DNA of 64,000 nucleotides from Salinigranum marinum. Lineage in GTDB: Archaea; Halobacteriota; Halobacteria; Halobacteriales; Haloferacaceae. Positions within the stretch are counted from its first letter, which is position 1. Every line of letters begins with the position of its first letter. This document shows, piece after piece, positions 42,149 to 51,778 of this stretch. The stretch is from NCBI RefSeq assembly GCF_024228675.1, contig NZ_CP100461.1, positions 186,001-250,000 on the forward strand. The letters are read 5' to 3'. Made by a program: the position numbers and the translations under genes. The notes under the pieces were generated by a model. That model saw nothing but the letters and a program-made list of their open reading frames with translations. It made no database searches and was not told the DNA's origin.

Positions 42149-42644
42149 CTTGCTGTCTCACGCGCTCATCGCGTACGCGCTCGCGACTGCCCTGTCGTGG
42201 CGGCTCCGCTGGCTCTCACCGGCGTACGTCACGGTGGCGATGGCCGGCGCGTTCGTCCCGGACCTGGTGAAGATCAGCCTCGTCGTCGACAGTGACGTCG
42301 CCGCCACGGCGCTCGGGATCCCGTTCGAGTGGTCCGCGCTCCACACGCTCGGTGGTAGCGCCGTCTCCGTCGCCGTCGGCGTCGTCCTCGTCACGGACCG
42401 GGAACGCCGGCGCGTCGCCGCCCTCTTGGGGATGGGTGCGGCGTCGCACCTCCTCGCGGACGCGTTCTTGTTGAATCCCTCGGGCCGCTCGTATGCGGTC
42501 CTGTGGCCGATCTCGCGTCTGCATCCGCCGACCCCGGGGCTGTATCTGAGCACGGATCCCGAGCCGACGGTCGTCGCTGCGCTGGTCGCCCTCGGCGTCT
42601 TCGTCGTCTCGCGTATCCGTGATCGGACAGGAGGCCAGGAGTAG
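42141..42644 (+). CDS. YdjM-family membrane metal-dependent hydrolase-like protein
   Basis: The 167-residue protein has four to five helices and the family motifs PDLLSHALIAYALA at the start, FVPDLVKI and SHLLADAF, in which His and Asp residues are spaced as in the YdjM/LexA-binding inner-membrane protein family. Members are called metal-dependent hydrolases, but an activity is not proven. It overlaps the preceding membrane gene and forms a two-gene unit. A similar gene is at 63179-63730. Confidence 0.75.
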   Translation: MPDLLSHALIAYALATALSWRLRWLSPAYVTVAMAGAFVPDLVKISLVVDSDVAATALGIPFEWSALHTLGGSAVSVAVGVVLVTDRERRRVAALLGMGAASHLLADAFLLNPSGRSYAVLWPISRLHPPTPGLYLSTDPEPTVVAALVALGVFVVSRIRDRTGGQE

Positions 42645-42730
42645 CCTCTCACGAGGACGCTTCGGTGTTCGAGACAGGAGTAGCATGACGCACATCCCTG
42701 GCCGCGACTGGCACCACCAACCGTCGCGTC

Positions 42731-43867
42731 TCAGGACTCTCCAGGCTGTGCTCGGGCGCGCTGGCGGAGTTTGAACAGGGCGAATCCGAGCGCGCCGAAC
42801 GCCGCGCCGTACCAGAGCGTCCCGACGCGGACGACGATCGTGGCGCTCGCGGCCGTCGCACGTTCGTAGCCGAACGCGACGAGCAGGCCGGCGATGCTCG
42901 CCTCCGCGGCACCGAGGCCGCCGGGGAGCATGCTCACGCCACCGACGACCGAGCCGATGCCGAACACGGACAGCCCGACGAGCGGGTTTGCGGGCACGTC
43001 GAATCCCCTGAGGACGAACCAGAGGCTCATCCCTTCGGTCACCCACGCGAGGAGGCTCAGCCCGAACGAAGCCGAGAGCGGCCGGAGTTGGAACAGCGTG
43101 TAGGAGTCCTCGTAGGCGGTCACCAGTGGGTCGGCGTGGTCGCCGACGACGGGAAGCGACCCGAGCCCCTCCAAGACGGCGAGGCAGAGCCCGCGCCACT
43201 GGACGACGAGGATGATCGCGAGGAAGAACGCGACGAGCACGCCGACGGCGACGGCCGACCGGTTGTACAGCACGACGCCGATCGACGCCAGTGCGGACAG
43301 CGCCAGGAGGTCGGTCGCCCGCTCGGCGACGACGACGGAGACGACGCGGCTGATCGGGACGTCGTCGGTGTCCTTCAGGAGCCAGCCCTTCCAGACGCCG
43401 CCGCCTTTCATCGGCGTGATCACCATCATCAGTCCACTGACGAACACGAGCAGGCTCGTGACGAGCGGGACACGGATCCCCAGCTTCCGAAGGAAGTACT
43501 CCCACTTCCAGAAACGGAAGACGAATCCGCCAGTCGTCAGGGCCATGATCACGGGCAGGACGCGCCAGTCGAACCGTCGGAACGCCGCACGGACGGCCCC
43601 GGCGTCAGCGGCGACGACGAGCGCGAAGAAGATGGTGACCCCGAAGACGACCGTGAGTTCGACGCCGTGGTCGCGGAGGAACCTCCCGACCCGTGAGTGG
43701 AGGTAGGTCCCGCCGTCGGGTTCGGGCTTGGCGGTGGTGGCGTTTGGATCGGGAGCATCTTCGGAGTGGGGAGTCGACGCGGCTCTCGCGTTTCGGTCTC
43801 GAGCCCGCGCGGACGACGGGGTCGGTTCGTCGACGCCCTTTTTTTGCCCGTCGTCTCCGGGACTCAT
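42731..43867 (-). CDS. UPF0104/LPG-synthase-TM flippase-like membrane protein
   Basis: The 378-residue protein begins with a long charged disordered tail (about 1-60), then seven to eight helices of the lysylphosphatidylglycerol-synthase transmembrane type. Signatures include TPMKGGGVWKGWLLKD, ERATDLLALSAL and VSMLPGGLGAAEASIAGLL. Archaeal members are related to AglD/AglR-like proteins that move dolichol-linked sugars. It overlaps the PHP gene upstream by four bases. In this glycan region a lipid-carrier flippase role is inferred. Confidence 0.8.
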   Translation of the reverse strand: MSPGDDGQKKGVDEPTPSSARARDRNARAASTPHSEDAPDPNATTAKPEPDGGTYLHSRVGRFLRDHGVELTVVFGVTIFFALVVAADAGAVRAAFRRFDWRVLPVIMALTTGGFVFRFWKWEYFLRKLGIRVPLVTSLLVFVSGLMMVITPMKGGGVWKGWLLKDTDDVPISRVVSVVVAERATDLLALSALASIGVVLYNRSAVAVGVLVAFFLAIILVVQWRGLCLAVLEGLGSLPVVGDHADPLVTAYEDSYTLFQLRPLSASFGLSLLAWVTEGMSLWFVLRGFDVPANPLVGLSVFGIGSVVGGVSMLPGGLGAAEASIAGLLVAFGYERATAASATIVVRVGTLWYGAAFGALGFALFKLRQRARAQPGES

Positions 43868-44511
43868 CGCGAGAGGGCCGTCCGGAACTGGTGTGCTTTC
43901 GTCGCCGCGTGTCCCGACAGGTAGCCGCCTCGCCCAGCGGGCCGGACGTCACCCCGTCTGATCGCGTCGAGGAGGCCTCCCTCTCCTTCGACTTCGGTGT
44001 ACGCCCGCCCGACTTCCATCGGAAAGTGTGCGTCGCTTCCCCCCGTCGTCGGCAGTCCGTGCGCCACGGCGAACGAGCGCGCGCGGCGGTTGAACTGCGG
44101 GAGGACGCACCGGGAGTTGATCCCCTCGACCGCGTCCACCGCGCGGGCGATCGCGGGGAGATCGGTGTCGTACCACTGTCGCAACGTATCGAAGGGGTGA
44201 GAGAGGACGGCGACGCCACCGTGGTCGTGGACCCAGTCGATGACGTCGAGCGGGTCGGCCATCGGCGGTGCGTCCTCGACGCCGAGCGCGAGGAGGTGGC
44301 CCTGCGTCGTCGTCACTTCGACCCCCGAAACGACGTCGACCGTGGCCGGCGCGAGCTCACGGACGGCCGCGACGTTCGCCACCGTGTCGTGGTCCGTCAC
44401 GACGATGCCGTCCAGTCCCGCGGCCGTCGCGGCAGCGACGACACGCTTTGCCGGCGTGCTCGAACACGGGGAGGCGTCGGTGTGCACCTGCAGGTCGTAC
44501 TGGCGAGTCAT
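43864..44511 (-). CDS. PHP-domain phosphoesterase
   Basis: The 215-residue protein has PHP metal ligands in order: LQVHTDASPC, VVTDHDTVAN, GVEVTTTQGHLLA, VLSHPFD and GGSDAHFP. PHP domains bind three metal ions and cleave phosphoesters. It overlaps the flippase-like gene by four bases and is co-transcribed with it. The substrate could be a sugar-phosphate or lipid-phosphate; this is inference. Confidence 0.82.
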   Translation of the reverse strand: MTRQYDLQVHTDASPCSSTPAKRVVAAATAAGLDGIVVTDHDTVANVAAVRELAPATVDVVSGVEVTTTQGHLLALGVEDAPPMADPLDVIDWVHDHGGVAVLSHPFDTLRQWYDTDLPAIARAVDAVEGINSRCVLPQFNRRARSFAVAHGLPTTGGSDAHFPMEVGRAYTEVEGEGGLLDAIRRGDVRPAGRGGYLSGHAATKAHQFRTALSR

Positions 44512-44617
44512 TGCGTGTGAGCCGTGTCGAGTCGATCATCTGTCCTCTCCTCAATAAACCCGTCTACTCCTCCACGTTCTTCCACAAAAGATGAAAATAG
44601 AACAGCGGTAGGCGATC

Positions 44618-44630
44618 CGTTATCTATAAG
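44618..44630 (+). promoter_or_regulatory. BRE/TATA box of the epimerase-UbiA operon
   Basis: CGTTATCTATAAG is identical to 32213-32225 and starts 39 bases before the ATG at 44657. Confidence 0.65.
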
Positions 44631-44656
44631 GTTTGCAGTAATAACGTCAGTGATAC

Positions 44657-45658
44657 ATGACGATTCTCGTGACGGGCGCTCCCGGATGGCTCGGGAACGA
44701 ACTCGTCGCTCGCCTAGACGCTCTCGACGAGGAAGTCCGGTGTCTCACTCTCCCTGGCGTCGACACCTCGCCGATCGACTCGTACGACGTCGACATCTAC
44801 TACGGTGACATCACCGACGTCGACACGCTCGACGACGCGTACGAAGGCGGCGTCGACACCGTCTACCACTGCGCCGGCATCATCCACCCGCCGAAACTGC
44901 TCGGGGTGGAGCTGTTCTACGACATCAACACGCGGGGGACCCGCAACATGCTCGAGGGGGCGCGGAAACACGGTGCGGACCACTTCGTCTACATCTCCTC
45001 GAACGCCGCCCAGGGGTTCAACGACTCGCGCGACGAGCCGATGACCGAGGGGATGCCCTGCCGTCCGGAGAGCCCGTACGGCCGCTCGAAGCATCTCGCC
45101 GAGGAGCACGTCCGGGGGTACGAACGCGAGTACGGCATCGACTTCACCGTCCTCAGGCCGTGTTGGTACTACGGCCCGGGCCAACCCGCCCGGATGGACA
45201 CGCTCATGGAGATGATCGCCGAAGGGAACCCGATCATGTTCGGCGACGGCGAGAACCTCCGGAGCATGACGTACATCCCCGAACTGGTCGACGCGATGCT
45301 CCTGGTAAGGGAGGCGTCGACCGCACGGGGGGAGACGTACTGGATCGCCGACGAGGAGCCGTACACGACGAACCACATCTACCGGACGATCGCGCGGCTC
45401 CTCGGCGTCGAACACCGGTTCAGTCCGCGTCGGATCCCGAAACCCCTCTCGCAGCTCCTGGAGATCGGCGACAAGCTCCTCGCGCAGGTCGGGGTGTACG
45501 AACAGAACGTCCACGTCGGTGGAGAGATGAGCCGGACGATCGCCTGCGACGTCACGAAAGCGAAAGAACAGCTCGGGTTCGAGCCCGTAACGGAACTGGA
45601 GCCGGGGATGCGCGAGAGCATCGAGTGGGCGCGCGACCACGGCGAACTCACGGTGTAA
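44657..45658 (+). CDS. NAD-dependent epimerase/dehydratase
   Basis: The 333-residue extended SDR protein opens with the Rossmann loop TGAPGWLG and has the catalytic pair Y141/K145 in SPYGRSKHLAEE, with SSNAAQG ahead of it. It is the sugar-nucleotide or polyprenyl-sugar epimerase type. It is followed after 3 bases by the phosphoribosyltransferase-like UbiA gene, which suggests the sugar attached to the polyprenyl phosphate is modified by it. The substrate is unknown. Confidence 0.85.
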   Translation: MTILVTGAPGWLGNELVARLDALDEEVRCLTLPGVDTSPIDSYDVDIYYGDITDVDTLDDAYEGGVDTVYHCAGIIHPPKLLGVELFYDINTRGTRNMLEGARKHGADHFVYISSNAAQGFNDSRDEPMTEGMPCRPESPYGRSKHLAEEHVRGYEREYGIDFTVLRPCWYYGPGQPARMDTLMEMIAEGNPIMFGDGENLRSMTYIPELVDAMLLVREASTARGETYWIADEEPYTTNHIYRTIARLLGVEHRFSPRRIPKPLSQLLEIGDKLLAQVGVYEQNVHVGGEMSRTIACDVTKAKEQLGFEPVTELEPGMRESIEWARDHGELTV

Positions 45659-45661
45659 CGC

Positions 45662-46600
45662 ATGAGTGACGGACTCCGAACAGAGCGATTGACTACGACG
45701 TCGGTCCTGACCGGACTCGCGTACTCGCTGCGGCCCTGGCAGTGGTACAAACAGCTCATCATTCTCGTCCCGATCGCCTTCTCGTTCCAGTACTTCGACG
45801 TGTTCGACATCACGGTCTGGGTCCGCGTGATCACGGGAGCAGTGGTGTTCTCGCTCACCGCCGGCTGCGTCTACATCATCAACGACATCATGGACGTGGA
45901 GGAAGACCGCAACCACCCGCGGAAGAAACACCGCCCGATCGCGAGCGGCCAGGTCCCGGTCGCCGTCGCGGCCGGCGTCGCCGTTCCCGTGCTGTTCGCC
46001 GGACCGCTCGCCGGCTGGTGGCTCACGCCCGCGTTCGGTGGTCTGCTCGGCTTTTACGTGTTACAGAACCTCCTGTACAGTGCAGGGTTGAAAGACCTCG
46101 TCTTCGTCGATCTCCTGATCATCGGGATGGGGTTCGTCCTCCGCGCGATCGCCGGCGTCATCCTCGTCGGGGCGCCGATCAGTCCGTGGCTCGTCCTCTG
46201 TACGTTCCTGACGGCGCTGCTCCTCGGGATGGGAAAGCGACAGGCCGAACTCAGCGTCGTCGGGGACGACAACGGAACCCGCGAGAGCCTCTCGGAGTAC
46301 TCGTCGGATCTCTTGCGCGTGATGTTCATCAGCGTGAGTAGCGTGCTGTTGATGTCGTACTCGCTGTACACCTTCTTCGTCCGATCGGACGCGATGATGC
46401 TCACCGTCCCGTTCGCGCTGTACGCCGTGTTCAGATACGGCTATCTCACGATCGAGGAGGGAATGAAACAGCCCGAGCGGATGTTCCTCGACAAGCCGAT
46501 GCTCGTGAATCTGGTCGTCTGGGCGCTGATCGCGCTGTTCATCCTCTACCTGTTCCCGGCGGCGACGTTCGACCAGTTCCTGACGACGCAGGCGCTCTGA
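45662..46600 (+). CDS. decaprenyl-phosphate phosphoribosyltransferase-like UbiA protein
   Basis: The 312-residue protein has about eight or nine helices and the double Asp motif NDIMDVEEDRNHPRKKHRPI. A second motif, VFVDLLIIGMGFVLRAIAG, and ISPWLVLCTF and MGKRQAELS follow. These fit the DPPR synthase branch of the UbiA family (as in Rv3806c), which adds phosphoribose from PRPP to polyprenyl phosphate. I infer a polyprenyl-phosphate-pentose donor for surface glycans. It starts 4 bases after the epimerase. Confidence 0.85.
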   Translation: MSDGLRTERLTTTSVLTGLAYSLRPWQWYKQLIILVPIAFSFQYFDVFDITVWVRVITGAVVFSLTAGCVYIINDIMDVEEDRNHPRKKHRPIASGQVPVAVAAGVAVPVLFAGPLAGWWLTPAFGGLLGFYVLQNLLYSAGLKDLVFVDLLIIGMGFVLRAIAGVILVGAPISPWLVLCTFLTALLLGMGKRQAELSVVGDDNGTRESLSEYSSDLLRVMFISVSSVLLMSYSLYTFFVRSDAMMLTVPFALYAVFRYGYLTIEEGMKQPERMFLDKPMLVNLVVWALIALFILYLFPAATFDQFLTTQAL

Positions 46601-46673
46601 GGCGGCATGGAAGGCGGCTCGGCCGCTCCGGGCGACGGGGACGGGAGAGACGAAGCACACCGTCCGATCCCGC

Positions 46674-47837
46674 CTATCCACGCGACACGTACGCACCGTC
46701 CGGAACGTGACCGTCGACGTTCGTTCCCCCTTCGACGGTCACCCCGTTGCCGACGATCGAGCCGGCACCCACGAAGACGCCGCCGCCGACGATCGTCCGA
46801 TCCCCGAGGAGGCAGCCGAACTGGACGTCCTCGATGACCTCGCCGTGGTACGTGATGTCCAACTCGCCTCCGACGAGCGACGAGGACTGCCCGACGGTCG
46901 CGCCGGAGCCGACGATGCTGTCGGTGACGACGGCCCCTGGACGGATCGTCACGTCGTCGAGGACGATCGAGTTCGTCACCACCGCGTTCGCCCCGACCGA
47001 GACGTTCCGTCCGACGACCGTGTTCTGCAACGCCCGGGCTCCCGGCTGGAGGACGGATTGGGACCCGACGACGGACGGGGCAGTGACCGTCGCGGTCTCG
47101 TGCACGACGGCGGATTCGTCGACGTCGACGACTGACTCGGCGAGGTGTTTGGCGTTCAACGCCAGGAGATCCCAGGGAAACGAGAGTTCGTGCCACGGGC
47201 CGTAGTACCGAACCGCCCGAAGCGGGTGATCGGTGATGTACTTGTCGAGCGTGTCCGTGAGCGCCAACTCCCCGTACGCGTTCGTCCGCCGGATGGCCGC
47301 GAAGATCTCCGGGCCGAACGCGTAGGCACCGACGTTCACCATGTTCGACGAGACCGAGTACGCGGGCGGCTTCTCGCGAATCTCGACGACGCGATCCCCC
47401 TCGGTCGTGACGACGCCGTACTCGCTCGGGTTGTCGACCGAGGTGACGCCGATACAGGCGTCTCCCGTCTCCAGAAAGCGCTCACGTAAGTCTTCGAGAA
47501 GAGTCGCATCAACCAGCCGATCCCCGTTGATCACGATGAAGTCCTCGGAGATCACGTTCTCCGCCTGCAAGAGCGCGTCACCGGTCCCGAGCAGCTGGTC
47601 CTGCACCACGTATCTGATGGACAGGCCCCAGTCCGAGCCGTTCCCGAAGTAGTTCTGGATCCGCTCTCGCTTGTGCCCGACGACGAGCACGATGTCGTCG
47701 ATACCGCTCTCGGAGATCGTCTCGAGGATGCGCTCTAAGAGGGGCCGCCGACCGATCGGAAGCATAGATTTCGGCCGGTTGTGTGTGAGCGGCTGCAGTC
47801 GCCTTCCTTCACCAGCCACGAGAACAACTGCTTGCAT
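46674..47837 (-). CDS. sugar-1-phosphate nucleotidyltransferase with acyl-hexapeptide repeats
   Basis: The 387-residue protein has an N-terminal NTP-transferase domain (VLVAGEGRRLQPLTHNRPKS, MLPIGRRPLLE) and a C-terminal left-handed helix of hexapeptide repeats (about 245-385, VVGSQSVLQPG through GNGVTVEGG). This is the layout of bifunctional GlmU-type enzymes or glucose-1-phosphate thymidylyltransferase with an acetyltransferase-like tail. It makes an activated sugar for glycans. It is followed by glmS upstream on the same strand, an arrangement that fits UDP-GlcNAc synthesis. Confidence 0.85.
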   Translation of the reverse strand: MQAVVLVAGEGRRLQPLTHNRPKSMLPIGRRPLLERILETISESGIDDIVLVVGHKRERIQNYFGNGSDWGLSIRYVVQDQLLGTGDALLQAENVISEDFIVINGDRLVDATLLEDLRERFLETGDACIGVTSVDNPSEYGVVTTEGDRVVEIREKPPAYSVSSNMVNVGAYAFGPEIFAAIRRTNAYGELALTDTLDKYITDHPLRAVRYYGPWHELSFPWDLLALNAKHLAESVVDVDESAVVHETATVTAPSVVGSQSVLQPGARALQNTVVGRNVSVGANAVVTNSIVLDDVTIRPGAVVTDSIVGSGATVGQSSSLVGGELDITYHGEVIEDVQFGCLLGDRTIVGGGVFVGAGSIVGNGVTVEGGTNVDGHVPDGAYVSRG

Positions 47838-47934
47838 GTCGTTGGCAGTAGCGTTGGCTCCTTCCGGTGATAGTCGTACTGGTCACTGACCGTGAAAGAA
47901 GAGAGAAACGAGCCACAGATCGGTCAGAGTGGGG

Positions 47935-49731
47935 TCAGTCGACCGTGACACTCTTCGCGAGGTTCCGGGGCTTGTCGATGTTGCGCCCCTTCGTTTTCGC
48001 GACGTGGTAAGCGAAGAGTTGGAGGGCGACGTTCGCCGCGAAGGGCTCCAACAGGCCGATCTCCGGGACGTCGATGACGTGATCGCAGAACGACTGGGCC
48101 GTCCCGTTCGACGAGAGCCCGATGACGGGCGCGCCGCGCGACTCGACTTCCTTCACGTTGTTGAGCGTCTCTGCGGGCGCGGTTCCCTCGGTGAGTATCG
48201 CCATGACCGGGGTACGAGGTGTGACGAGCGCCAGCGGGCCGTGCTTGAGTTCACCCGCGGCGAACCCTTCGGCGTGGTCGTAGGAGATCTCCTTGAGCTT
48301 CAGCGCGCTCTCCAAGGCGACCGCGTGCCCCGCCTTGCGTCCGATGAAGAAGAACGAGTCGCCGTCGGCGTACTCGTGTGCGAGTTTGCGGATCTGTCGT
48401 TCGTCGTCGAGGATCTCCTGGACTGCACTCGGGAGCGAGCGGAGACTCTCGAGGATCGTGGTCGCCTCGCTGGCCGTGATCGTCTCACGTTTCCGGCCGA
48501 GGAAGACCGCGAACAGCGTCGCCGTCGCGACCTGCGAGAGGAAGGTCTTCGTCGCCGCGACCCCGATCTCCGGCCCGGCGTTGATGTGTACCGTCTCGTC
48601 GACTTCCCGGGTGACGGTGCTGCCGACCGTGTTCGTGATGGCCATCGTCGTCATCCCGTAGCCGATCGCCGTCCGGATCGCCGCGAGCGTGTCCGCCGTC
48701 TCGCCGCTCTGTGTGATCGCGATCGCGATCGTCGTGTCGGGATCGAACCCGTCGTGTACCTCGTACTCGCTGGCGATCGTCACCGTCACCGGGACGTCGG
48801 TGACGGATTCGATGAGCCGCTTCGCACACAGCCCCGCGTGGTAGGAGGTCCCACAGGCGACGACCTGGACGTGTTCACACTGCGTGAACACCTCGTCTTC
48901 GAGAGAGACGTCGAGATCGACCTCGCCGGCGAGCGTGTCGATGCGGCCGGAGAGTGCCTGTCGCAGCGCGTTGGGCTGTTCGTGGATCTCCTTGTGCATG
49001 TAGTGGTCGTAGCCGGCCTTGCCCGCCGACGAGGCGTCCCAGTCGACGGTTTCGACGGGGCGATCGACGCGTTCCCCGTCGTTGAACACCTCGAACCCGT
49101 CCGAGGTGATGTGGGCGATGTCCCCGTCGTGGAGGTACGACACGCGTTTCGTGTAGTCGATGAACGCGGTGACGTCGCTCCCGACGTACATCTCGTCCAC
49201 GTCGTGGCCGACGACGAGCGGGCTGTCTTGCCGAGCGACGATGATCCCGTCCGTCTCGGCGTGTGCGACCGCGATCGCGAAGCTCCCTTCGAGACGGGAG
49301 AGCACGCGCTTGACAGCAGGGAGCAACTCGGCACCCGTGGTGAGTTGCTCCTCGATGAGGTGAGGAATGACCTCCGTGTCGGTGTTGCTCTTGAACACGT
49401 GACCGGGGAGCTCTGCTTTCAGGTCCTGATAGTTGGCGATGATCCCGTTGTGAACGACGGCGACGTCCCCCGTACAGTCCGTGTGCGGGTGTGCGTTCTC
49501 GTCGGTCGGTTTGCCGTGCGTCGACCAGCGCGTGTGCCCGATGCCCAACTGCGCCTTCGCACTCGGGATGCGGAGGTCGTCGATCGTGCCCTCCTGCTTG
49601 TAGACGTCGACGCCGTCTTCGATCAGCGCGATCCCCGCCGAATCGTAGCCCCGGTATTCGAGGTTCTTCAAGCCGGTCGCCAGTTTCCCCGCGCTGTTCT
49701 CCCCGCCGATGTAACCGATTATTCCACACAT
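47935..49731 (-). CDS. glmS: glutamine-fructose-6-phosphate aminotransferase (isomerizing)
   Basis: The 598-residue protein starts MCGIIGYIG with catalytic Cys2, followed by the Ntn glutaminase domain (RWSTHGKPTDENAHPH) and two SIS isomerase domains (CGTSYHAGLCAKRLIE, ITQSGETADTLAAI and SALKLKEISYDHAEGF). It converts fructose-6-phosphate and glutamine to glucosamine-6-phosphate. It ends with RNLAKSVTVD, as in GlmS. The ATG at 49731 gives the required Cys2, against an upstream ATG at 49746. Together with the nucleotidyltransferase it supplies UDP-GlcNAc. Confidence 0.95.
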   Translation of the reverse strand: MCGIIGYIGGENSAGKLATGLKNLEYRGYDSAGIALIEDGVDVYKQEGTIDDLRIPSAKAQLGIGHTRWSTHGKPTDENAHPHTDCTGDVAVVHNGIIANYQDLKAELPGHVFKSNTDTEVIPHLIEEQLTTGAELLPAVKRVLSRLEGSFAIAVAHAETDGIIVARQDSPLVVGHDVDEMYVGSDVTAFIDYTKRVSYLHDGDIAHITSDGFEVFNDGERVDRPVETVDWDASSAGKAGYDHYMHKEIHEQPNALRQALSGRIDTLAGEVDLDVSLEDEVFTQCEHVQVVACGTSYHAGLCAKRLIESVTDVPVTVTIASEYEVHDGFDPDTTIAIAITQSGETADTLAAIRTAIGYGMTTMAITNTVGSTVTREVDETVHINAGPEIGVAATKTFLSQVATATLFAVFLGRKRETITASEATTILESLRSLPSAVQEILDDERQIRKLAHEYADGDSFFFIGRKAGHAVALESALKLKEISYDHAEGFAAGELKHGPLALVTPRTPVMAILTEGTAPAETLNNVKEVESRGAPVIGLSSNGTAQSFCDHVIDVPEIGLLEPFAANVALQLFAYHVAKTKGRNIDKPRNLAKSVTVD

Positions 49732-50234
49732 TTTTCTCTCTCCCACCCACGACAGACCGTGATTCGTGTGAGTTCTACATCGATCGATTCGGTATAATAC
49801 TATTGATTTCTGGTAGTATTAGCCGGTTAGTATGTCTGTAACGACGTATCGTCGCGGTTTAACGGAGGCCTAAAACACGCATTCTCGACAAAATTTTACC
49901 TCAATTTTGAATTGTATACATTATTCTGGGTGAGAGAGGATTCCGGCCCTCGCGAGCAGTCGAGTTACTATACGATACATTTATATATTGGTTTTCGGCC
50001 CCTGACCGCGCGCACCTGCCCGCGCCGGTCGCACAAGGCTTCGCGCACGTCTTCGATTCACCCACTGTCGCCGTCGTGGAGGCCGACCGACCGGGCGATA
50101 TTAACGCCGATAACGATCGAACGCCGCGTTTCCGTTCGCTGGCCGCTGGCGACCGATCGCGAGAGCAGGCGGCGTGGGGCAGCGTGAAGAACGTACTCGG
50201 TACATTGATACGCACGATGGACACTGCTTAGACG
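49732..50234. other. divergent promoter region, glmS and wecB
   Basis: The region is AT-rich for this genome around 49790-49990 with several TATA-like blocks (ATTTATATATTGG at 49979-49991). No coding frame is supported. The AT-rich stretch near 49800 is on the glmS side. Confidence 0.6.
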
Positions 50235-51323
50235 ATGCGTGAGAGCCACATCGCGATCGTTCTCGGTACCCGCCCGGAGATTATCAAGCTCTCCCCAGTG
50301 ATTCGCGCGGCCGAGAGCCGAGACCTCCCGTTCACGCTCATCCACACGGGACAGCACTACTCCGAGGAACTCGACGAAGTGTTCTTCGAGGAACTCATGC
50401 TCCCTCGCCCTGACTACAATCTCGCAGTCGGCTCTGCCAGCCAGGGAAAACAGACGGGGGAGATGCTCGCGGGCATCGAGGACGTGCTCACCGACGACGG
50501 AGCGGACGTAGTACTGGTACAGGGCGACACGAACTCCGTCCTCGCGGGGGCGATCGCCACCGCGAAACTCGACCCGAAGCTGGGTCACGTCGAAGCGGGA
50601 CTCCGAAGCTACGACCGCGACATGCCCGAGGAAGTCAACCGGGTGTTGACCGATCACGCGAGCGATTACCTCTTCGCTCCGACCGAGAGTGCCGCGGAGA
50701 ACCTCCACGGCGAGGGAGTTGACGAAGAGCGGGTATTCGTGACCGGCAACACGATCGTGGACGCGGTACAACAGAACCGAACGATCGCGGCCGACCGCAG
50801 TTCAGTTCTCTCGCGCCTGGGGCTCTCCGAGGGGGGGTTCGTGCTGATGACCGCCCACCGGGCCGAGAACGTCGACGACCGCGACCGGTTCGTCGACATG
50901 CTGGCCGGCGTCGCACAGGTCGGAGCCGAGTTCGACCTCCCGGTGGTCTATCCGATCCACCCACGCGCCAGAGACCGGATCGATCAACTCGAGATCTCCG
51001 TCCCCGACTCTGTCCGACTCGTCGATCCCCTCGACTTCCTCGACTTCCTCCGTCTCGAAGACACCGCCAAACTCGTGTTGACTGACTCGGGCGGCGTACA
51101 GGAAGAGACCTGTATCCTCGGGACGCCATGCGTGACGATGCGTGACTCGACCGAACGTCCCGAGACCGTCGACGTCGGGGCGAACGTCCTCGTGGGCACC
51201 GACTCACGGGCGATCCTCGGCGGAGCCGAACAGATGATCGACCAGTCCGGTGCGTGGCCGAACCCGTTCGGCGACGGCACCGCTGCGGAGGAGATCCTCG
51301 ACGTGATCGTCCAGCACGGCTGA
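50235..51323 (+). CDS. wecB: UDP-N-acetylglucosamine 2-epimerase (non-hydrolysing)
   Basis: The 362-residue protein matches the non-hydrolysing family: GTRPEIIKLSPVI, HTGQHYSEEL, VQGDTNSVLAGAI, HVEAGLRS, PEEVNRVLTDH, TAHRAENVDD, YPIHPRARD, TDSGGVQEE. It converts UDP-GlcNAc to UDP-ManNAc, a precursor of amino-sugar acids in surface glycans. It lies next to glmS, which feeds UDP-GlcNAc. Confidence 0.93.
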   Translation: MRESHIAIVLGTRPEIIKLSPVIRAAESRDLPFTLIHTGQHYSEELDEVFFEELMLPRPDYNLAVGSASQGKQTGEMLAGIEDVLTDDGADVVLVQGDTNSVLAGAIATAKLDPKLGHVEAGLRSYDRDMPEEVNRVLTDHASDYLFAPTESAAENLHGEGVDEERVFVTGNTIVDAVQQNRTIAADRSSVLSRLGLSEGGFVLMTAHRAENVDDRDRFVDMLAGVAQVGAEFDLPVVYPIHPRARDRIDQLEISVPDSVRLVDPLDFLDFLRLEDTAKLVLTDSGGVQEETCILGTPCVTMRDSTERPETVDVGANVLVGTDSRAILGGAEQMIDQSGAWPNPFGDGTAAEEILDVIVQHG

Positions 51324-51355
51324 GCGAGAGTGCGGAAGCAGGCGGCATCAGATCC

Positions 51356-51712
51356 TCACTCCTGAGTGAGGACGCGTCGCTGGCGACGGATCGCGAGTTC
51401 GGTGGCGGCGAGAACGACCAGCAGGGCGGCCCACATCGTCATCGAGTAGACGACGCGGTCGCCGGGGTCGGCCCGGTCGATCACGCGGTGGAACCAGAAG
51501 ACGTTCGCGAGCGCCGAGTCGTGGAGGATCGCCAGCCAGGCGGACTGGATCGCGGGTACTGGGTCCATCACGTGATGGAAGTCGGGAATCACCGCCCAGA
51601 AACCGCTCACGGCGATCACGAGCCGCCGGGCGGGAAGTGTGGGTGCGAGCAGGAACAGGACGAGCGCCGTCGTGATGCCCGCGACACCGATGTGGACGCC
51701 CCAGTAGGACAC
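51356..51712 (-). CDS. small His-rich membrane protein
   Basis: The 118-residue protein has three helices with charged His/Asp motifs near their ends (PDFHHVMDP, LHDSALANVFWFHRVIDRAD). The spacing resembles the membrane metal-hydrolase YdjM class in miniature, but no family is certain. The cluster of His and Asp suggests a metal site. It lies between wecB and the first large permease. Confidence 0.6.
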   Translation of the reverse strand: MSYWGVHIGVAGITTALVLFLLAPTLPARRLVIAVSGFWAVIPDFHHVMDPVPAIQSAWLAILHDSALANVFWFHRVIDRADPGDRVVYSMTMWAALLVVLAATELAIRRQRRVLTQE

Positions 51713-51778
51713 GTCGATAGTTGGATGGGGAGGAGAATAAGGCTGACGCGGGGCGGGGCAGACAGAGTGCAGTGGAGG

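Noticed and set aside
47929-49797. A 622-residue open frame on the plus strand
   Set aside because: Opposite glmS, which has the full set of family motifs.
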